A stretch of 8,565 nt of DNA from Phycisphaerales bacterium (lineage in GTDB: Bacteria; Planctomycetota; Phycisphaerae; Phycisphaerales; UBA1924). Both the position numbers and the translations under genes were made by a program. Numbering within the stretch: the stretch's first letter is position 1; the number at the start of each line of letters is the position of its first letter. The notes beneath the pieces are model-generated. The model was not told where the DNA came from and ran no database searches. It saw nothing but the letters and a program-made list of their open reading frames with translations. Shown one piece after another: positions 6,331 through 8,565 of this stretch. The DNA is taken from positions 1 through 8,565 of the forward strand of contig JAJDDL010000069.1 in NCBI GenBank assembly GCA_029260335.1, given 5' to 3'.

Positions 6331-7374
6331 CTCGGCTTGGGCGATCGCCTCGCCGAGCGATCGTGCCTCGGCGTTGGCGCCGAGCCTATCGCCCAAGCCA
6401 GGCACGATGGAGAAGATCGGGCCGCCGACAAGCACGCGTGGGCGATTGTCGCCCAGCCTCGCATCGAGTAGATCAATGGCTTGGGCCATCGCGGGCAGGT
6501 GGATGCTCATGGTGGCGCTCAACGCGAGCAGGTTGGCATCAAAGTCTGCGCAGGCGTTGGCGAGATCCTCGCCCGGCACGTTGGCCCCGAGGCAGATCGC
6601 CCGGAACCCGCCGATCTCAAGCAGGTCAGCCAACGCGCGCACGCCCACGTCGTGATTGTCACCTTCGATCGAGGCGACGAGGATCGTCCAGTCCCTCGTC
6701 GGTTGGCGCGTTGCAGTGTGGGCGAGCACCGCCATGCTTGAACGTGTTGCGTCGGTCGCCGCGTGTTCTTCGGGCACACTGATCTCGCCGAGATGCCACA
6801 TCGTGCCGATTTCGCGCTGCGCGGGGATGAGGACCTGGTCGTAGAGATCCAACGCCGATGTTCCGCTGTTGAACGCATCGCAGATCATGGAGATTGCGTT
6901 GCGCCGATCGCCGGAGATCGCGGCTTGCAGGTAGCGAATCGCCAGGTCGCTTGACGTCGTGCCCGAGGCAAGCCTGGCCATCTGGCGTGCCGGGCCTTGG
7001 ATCGCTTCGATGCCAACACGAAGAGCCTCGATCGCGGTTTGGGCATCGTCCGGTTTGGTCGACTCCTGGATCGAGGCAATCAGAGACTCGAGTCCCTTTG
7101 CCAGATCCTCGCGCGGCACGCCCCGAGACTCGAACGACGCCAGCGCCCAAGCCGCGTCGTGGGCGAACAGTTCGCTCGACTCAAACTCGATCGCACTGGC
7201 CAGTTCTATCAATCGATGCGTGAGAAACTCTTGCCAATGCGAGAACCCGCCGCCGAATCGGCGTGCGGTGTCGGGGTTCGCTTCGAGCAGCGATTGGGCG
7301 GCTCCGGAGGCGATAGCCCGGGCACCAAGGCGGATCGATTCAGCAACGAAGAGCGATCGAATCAAGGCAATCAC
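6316..7374 (-). CDS. Cobalamin-binding sensor protein with CarH-like photosensory cap and unknown N-terminal domain
   Basis: This is a probable light- or cobalamin-responsive signalling protein (352 residues), not an enzyme. Residues 1-130 are an all-helical domain I do not recognise; no MerR-type helix-turn-helix is present. Residues about 140-220 are the four-helix cap of B12-binding sensor proteins. It contains W193-H194-x8-E203-H204 in MWHLGEISVPEEHAAT, the same spacing as W131, H132, E141 and H142 of Thermus CarH, which sense adenosylcobalamin and light. Residues 228-350 are the Rossmann-like B12 domain with DNHDVG (239-244; H241 is the expected lower axial ligand), LSATMS (285-290) and VGG (316-318). 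No catalytic mutase or methionine-synthase domain is attached. The GTG at 7374 is the longest start. AGGTGA (7371-7376) overlaps it and lies 5 nt before a TTG at 7365, which may be the real start and would remove three residues. It is probably the last gene of the lipoprotein-crcB operon. Confidence 0.88.
   Translation of the reverse strand: MIALIRSLFVAESIRLGARAIASGAAQSLLEANPDTARRFGGGFSHWQEFLTHRLIELASAIEFESSELFAHDAAWALASFESRGVPREDLAKGLESLIASIQESTKPDDAQTAIEALRVGIEAIQGPARQMARLASGTTSSDLAIRYLQAAISGDRRNAISMICDAFNSGTSALDLYDQVLIPAQREIGTMWHLGEISVPEEHAATDATRSSMAVLAHTATRQPTRDWTILVASIEGDNHDVGVRALADLLEIGGFRAICLGANVPGEDLANACADFDANLLALSATMSIHLPAMAQAIDLLDARLGDNRPRVLVGGPIFSIVPGLGDRLGANAEARSLGEAIAQAEALAH
6334..6408. 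repeat. Nested and crossing inverted repeats in the 3' end of the cobalamin-protein gene
   Basis: Arms A (6334-6345, GGCTTGGGCGAT) and A' (6388-6399) are perfect 12-bp complements. Arms B (6360-6368, ATCGTGCCT) and B' (6400-6408) are perfect 9-bp complements. Arms C (6367-6373, CTCGGCG) and C' (6378-6384) form a 7-bp hairpin with a TTGG loop. The order A-B-C-C'-A'-B' makes A and B interlock as in a pseudoknot, with A' and B' directly adjacent. B and C share two bases. All lie inside coding sequence, where Gly/Ala/Leu-rich GC codons can create such matches by chance. Confidence 0.45.
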
Positions 7375-7398
7375 CTCTCACTTACTCGCTCATCCTAG

Positions 7399-7432
7399 TG
7401 GCGCATCGGACAAGCGTGGGGGGCACGCGCCA
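7399..7432. repeat. Inverted repeat between crcB and the cobalamin-protein gene
   Basis: TGGCGC (7399-7404) and GCGCCA (7427-7432) are complementary. Between them GCGTG (7414-7418) and CACGC (7424-7428) form a hairpin with a five-base G (or C) loop; the two stems share bases 7427-7428. The structure sits in the 75-nt gap of the presumed operon. It could be a processing site, weak attenuator or regulator site; no T-tract supports a terminator. Confidence 0.3.
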
Positions 7433-7449
7433 GGGATTCGTTGCCGAGT

Positions 7450-7875
7450 TCAGTTGGATGCGACAAAGAGTCGCCCTATCAGAATCCCAACAGCCACGCC
7501 CACGAGCGAGAGCGCGAGATTCGCACCGACGTTAGTGATCGCCAGAGTTGTGCGATTTTCCTCGACAAGCCGGATCGTCTCCGCTCCGAAGGTGCTGAAA
7601 GTCGTGAGCGAACCAAGGAATCCGATCACGATGAGCAGCCTGGTTGAATCGGCGAGGGATCGAGTGCCGTCGGCAGACTGACTTAGGCCCATGATGACGC
7701 CAATAGCCAAGCAACCGAGTGCGTTGACGGTCAGTGTCCCGAAGGGAAATCGATCGCCCGGCTCTGACCCCATGAGCTCGGCGAGGCGGTTCACGCCCGA
7801 GACTCCGGCAAATCGTGTCAGTGCACCCGCGGCCCCGCCCAAGGCGACGAGCAGGCTCGCCTGCAAGACATGCAC
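7450..7875 (-). CDS. crcB: CrcB/Fluc fluoride channel
   Basis: This inner-membrane fluoride channel exports F- and protects against fluoride that enters as HF at low pH. It works as an antiparallel dual-topology dimer. The 141-residue protein has four hydrophobic segments, near 7-22, 46-64, 79-100 and 114-137. Family motifs are complete: GGAAGALTR at 13-21, PFGTLTVNALG at 44-54 with the pore-lining N51, and GFLGSLTTFSTF at 85-96. F93 and F96 in the last are the fluoride-coordinating phenylalanines, and the G88-T92 break is the usual Na+ site region. It is a single full-length gene, so a homodimer is expected. The GTG at 7873-7875 shares its G with the TAG stop of the upstream lipoprotein gene (TAGTG), and only a weak AGGG is near, so translation is probably coupled. 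No fluoride riboswitch was recognised before the operon. Confidence 0.95.
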   Translation of the reverse strand: MHVLQASLLVALGGAAGALTRFAGVSGVNRLAELMGSEPGDRFPFGTLTVNALGCLAIGVIMGLSQSADGTRSLADSTRLLIVIGFLGSLTTFSTFGAETIRLVEENRTTLAITNVGANLALSLVGVAVGILIGRLFVASN

Positions 7876-8366
7876 TATTCGATCGCCCTGTAGTAGACCG
7901 CAACGTGCTCGTAGACCTCGACCTCAACATCGAAGGGGATTTCGTCGCGTTCGGGGCTCGTGGGCCTCCCGCTGGCGATATTGCCGCCGCGAGCCTCGGT
8001 GCCGGGCGTGGTGGTCCTGATGTAGCGGGTCCGGGTCTCGGTCCCAGCCGCCCGAAGGCCAACACGGACGAGCGTGGAGCCGATACTCATCGCGTGTTCG
8101 ACGAGCGGGCCCTCCGGATCGGTCGGGTCTTGTTCCTGGCGTTCGTCGGTAAAGCGGCTGATGCCGATGACTTCGTATCCATCGAGCGCGGGATTCGCCT
8201 CAAGCGCGTCGATCGGCGCGGGCTCGATGCGAACTTCATCCGAGTTTGGCAGGTTTGGACGTTGTGCGTCGTAGCCAAGAGCCCAAGGCGAGTCCTTCTT
8301 GCTCGCGCAGGACGCGAGCAGCGTGATTCCGAGCAGCAGGACACCGGTCCATCTCGTGCGGTTCAT
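7875..8366 (-). CDS. Small lipoprotein of unknown function
   Basis: The 163-residue product has a lipoprotein signal: positive N-terminus (R3, R5), hydrophobic run 8-17 and lipobox LLASC with the lipidated cysteine at C20. S22 is at +2 after the cysteine and A21 at +1, so no inner-membrane retention signal (Asp at +2 of the mature protein) is seen and outer-membrane sorting is possible. The mature part has a Pro/Asp-rich linker (about 25-60). A compact soluble region follows, with GYEVIGISRFTDE (63-75), then GPLVEHAMSIGSTLVRVGL (86-104) and a C-terminal strand-rich FDVEVEVYEHVAVYYR (145-160). This resembles uncharacterised lipoproteins in which a YxxIGxSxF strand precedes an A-x-x-x-G-[SA] helix; I know no function. 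The ATG at 8364-8366 is chosen because AAGGAG lies 6 nt upstream and the signal peptide follows. A longer open frame to 8531 adds 55 unlikely residues. It is the first gene of the operon and overlaps crcB by one base. Confidence 0.75.
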   Translation of the reverse strand: MNRTRWTGVLLLGITLLASCASKKDSPWALGYDAQRPNLPNSDEVRIEPAPIDALEANPALDGYEVIGISRFTDERQEQDPTDPEGPLVEHAMSIGSTLVRVGLRAAGTETRTRYIRTTTPGTEARGGNIASGRPTSPERDEIPFDVEVEVYEHVAVYYRAIE

Positions 8367-8503
8367 TCGTGGCTCCTTGTCCCAGGCATCGGCTGTCGCG
8401 CGCTCCAAACACAACCATGTGTCCGCCGAGCGGTCGCTTGAAGGTGCGTCCGGCCATTCTTGCCCATCGCTACCTGTCGGATTTTCCCTCAATCTTTCAT
8501 TAG

Positions 8504-8531
8504 AGTATCGTCTCCGGCGAATACTCGCCAA
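8504..8531 (-). promoter_or_regulatory. Candidate promoter of the lipoprotein-crcB operon
   Basis: On the minus strand TTGGCG (8526-8531) and GATACT (8504-8509) lie 16 nt apart, each matching four of six consensus positions. A start near 8497 would give a leader of about 130 nt before the lipoprotein ATG. I looked in this leader for the conserved cores of the fluoride riboswitch and did not find them. The promoter overlaps the inverted repeats at 8516-8541. Confidence 0.3.
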
Positions 8532-8541
8532 GCATTTGGCG
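8516..8541. repeat. Overlapping inverted repeats at the operon promoter
   Basis: CGCCAA (8526-8531) and TTGGCG (8536-8541) form a perfect palindrome with a 4-nt centre. GGCGA (8516-8520) and TCGCC (8525-8529) form another with a 4-nt centre. The middle arm is shared, giving three alternating half-sites across the candidate -35. This looks like a repressor operator. The remainder of the right edge to 8565 holds nothing I recognise. Confidence 0.35.
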
Positions 8542-8565
8542 TTTGCAACACACCACGACGGTGCG

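Noticed and set aside
7375..7449. Cobalamin riboswitch before the cobalamin-binding gene
   Set aside because: The gap is only 75 nt and has no B12 box. A GCCACTAGG fragment is too short to count.
8367..8497. Fluoride riboswitch in the leader of the lipoprotein-crcB operon
   Set aside because: Short CGATG fragments occur on the minus strand. The expected pair of conserved cores, the pseudoknot pairing and their usual spacing are not present. A covariance-model search would decide.
8367..8531. N-terminal extension of the lipoprotein to 8531
   Set aside because: The ATG at 8366 has AAGGAG at good spacing and starts a lipoprotein signal peptide. The extension is low-complexity and would bury the signal.

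Overview
The window is GC-rich bacterial DNA with chromosomal-type gene content. It holds one gene cut by the left edge and eight complete genes. I see no tRNA, rRNA, CRISPR array, insertion sequence or phage gene. High GC, a secreted seven-repeat propeller-like protein, and small lipoproteins beside unrelated housekeeping genes would fit Planctomycetota (perhaps a Phycisphaerae-like lineage). That is an impression from gene content, not a demonstrated placement.

Left part (1-2269). The C-terminal portion of an NAD-dependent epimerase/dehydratase (+) runs toward a low-specificity L-threonine aldolase (-). A 214-nt divergent spacer separates the aldolase from an Hsp20 small heat-shock gene (+). 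The spacer contains crossed inverted repeats near the aldolase promoter. It also contains an irregular stem-loop whose base pairs with part of the hsp20 Shine-Dalgarno, a possible RNA thermometer.

Middle part (2270-6295). A hairpin after hsp20 resembles an intrinsic terminator. It is followed by a secreted protein of seven ~50-residue repeats (+), which faces a 12-helix MFS transporter (-). The transporter is divergent from a class I SAM-dependent methyltransferase (+).

Right part (6296-8565). Three genes read leftward in a probable operon: a small lipoprotein, a CrcB/Fluc fluoride channel overlapping it by one base, and after 75 nt a cobalamin-binding protein. The cobalamin protein is the most interesting gene. 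It carries the DxHxxG B12-binding motif and, at the exact spacing of the CarH photoreceptor, the W-H-x8-E-H set of its light-sensing cap. Instead of a MerR DNA-binding domain it has an unrecognised ~130-residue helical N-terminus. It is therefore a candidate light- or cobalamin-responsive sensor with an unknown output. Its 3' end has nested, crossing inverted repeats running into a hairpin shared with the convergent methyltransferase gene.

No gap exceeds 300 nt. The largest are 229 nt before the repeat protein, 214 nt before hsp20, 199 nt at the right edge and 170 nt between the MFS and methyltransferase genes. Apart from the fluoride channel in the probable operon, no single pathway obviously connects these genes.
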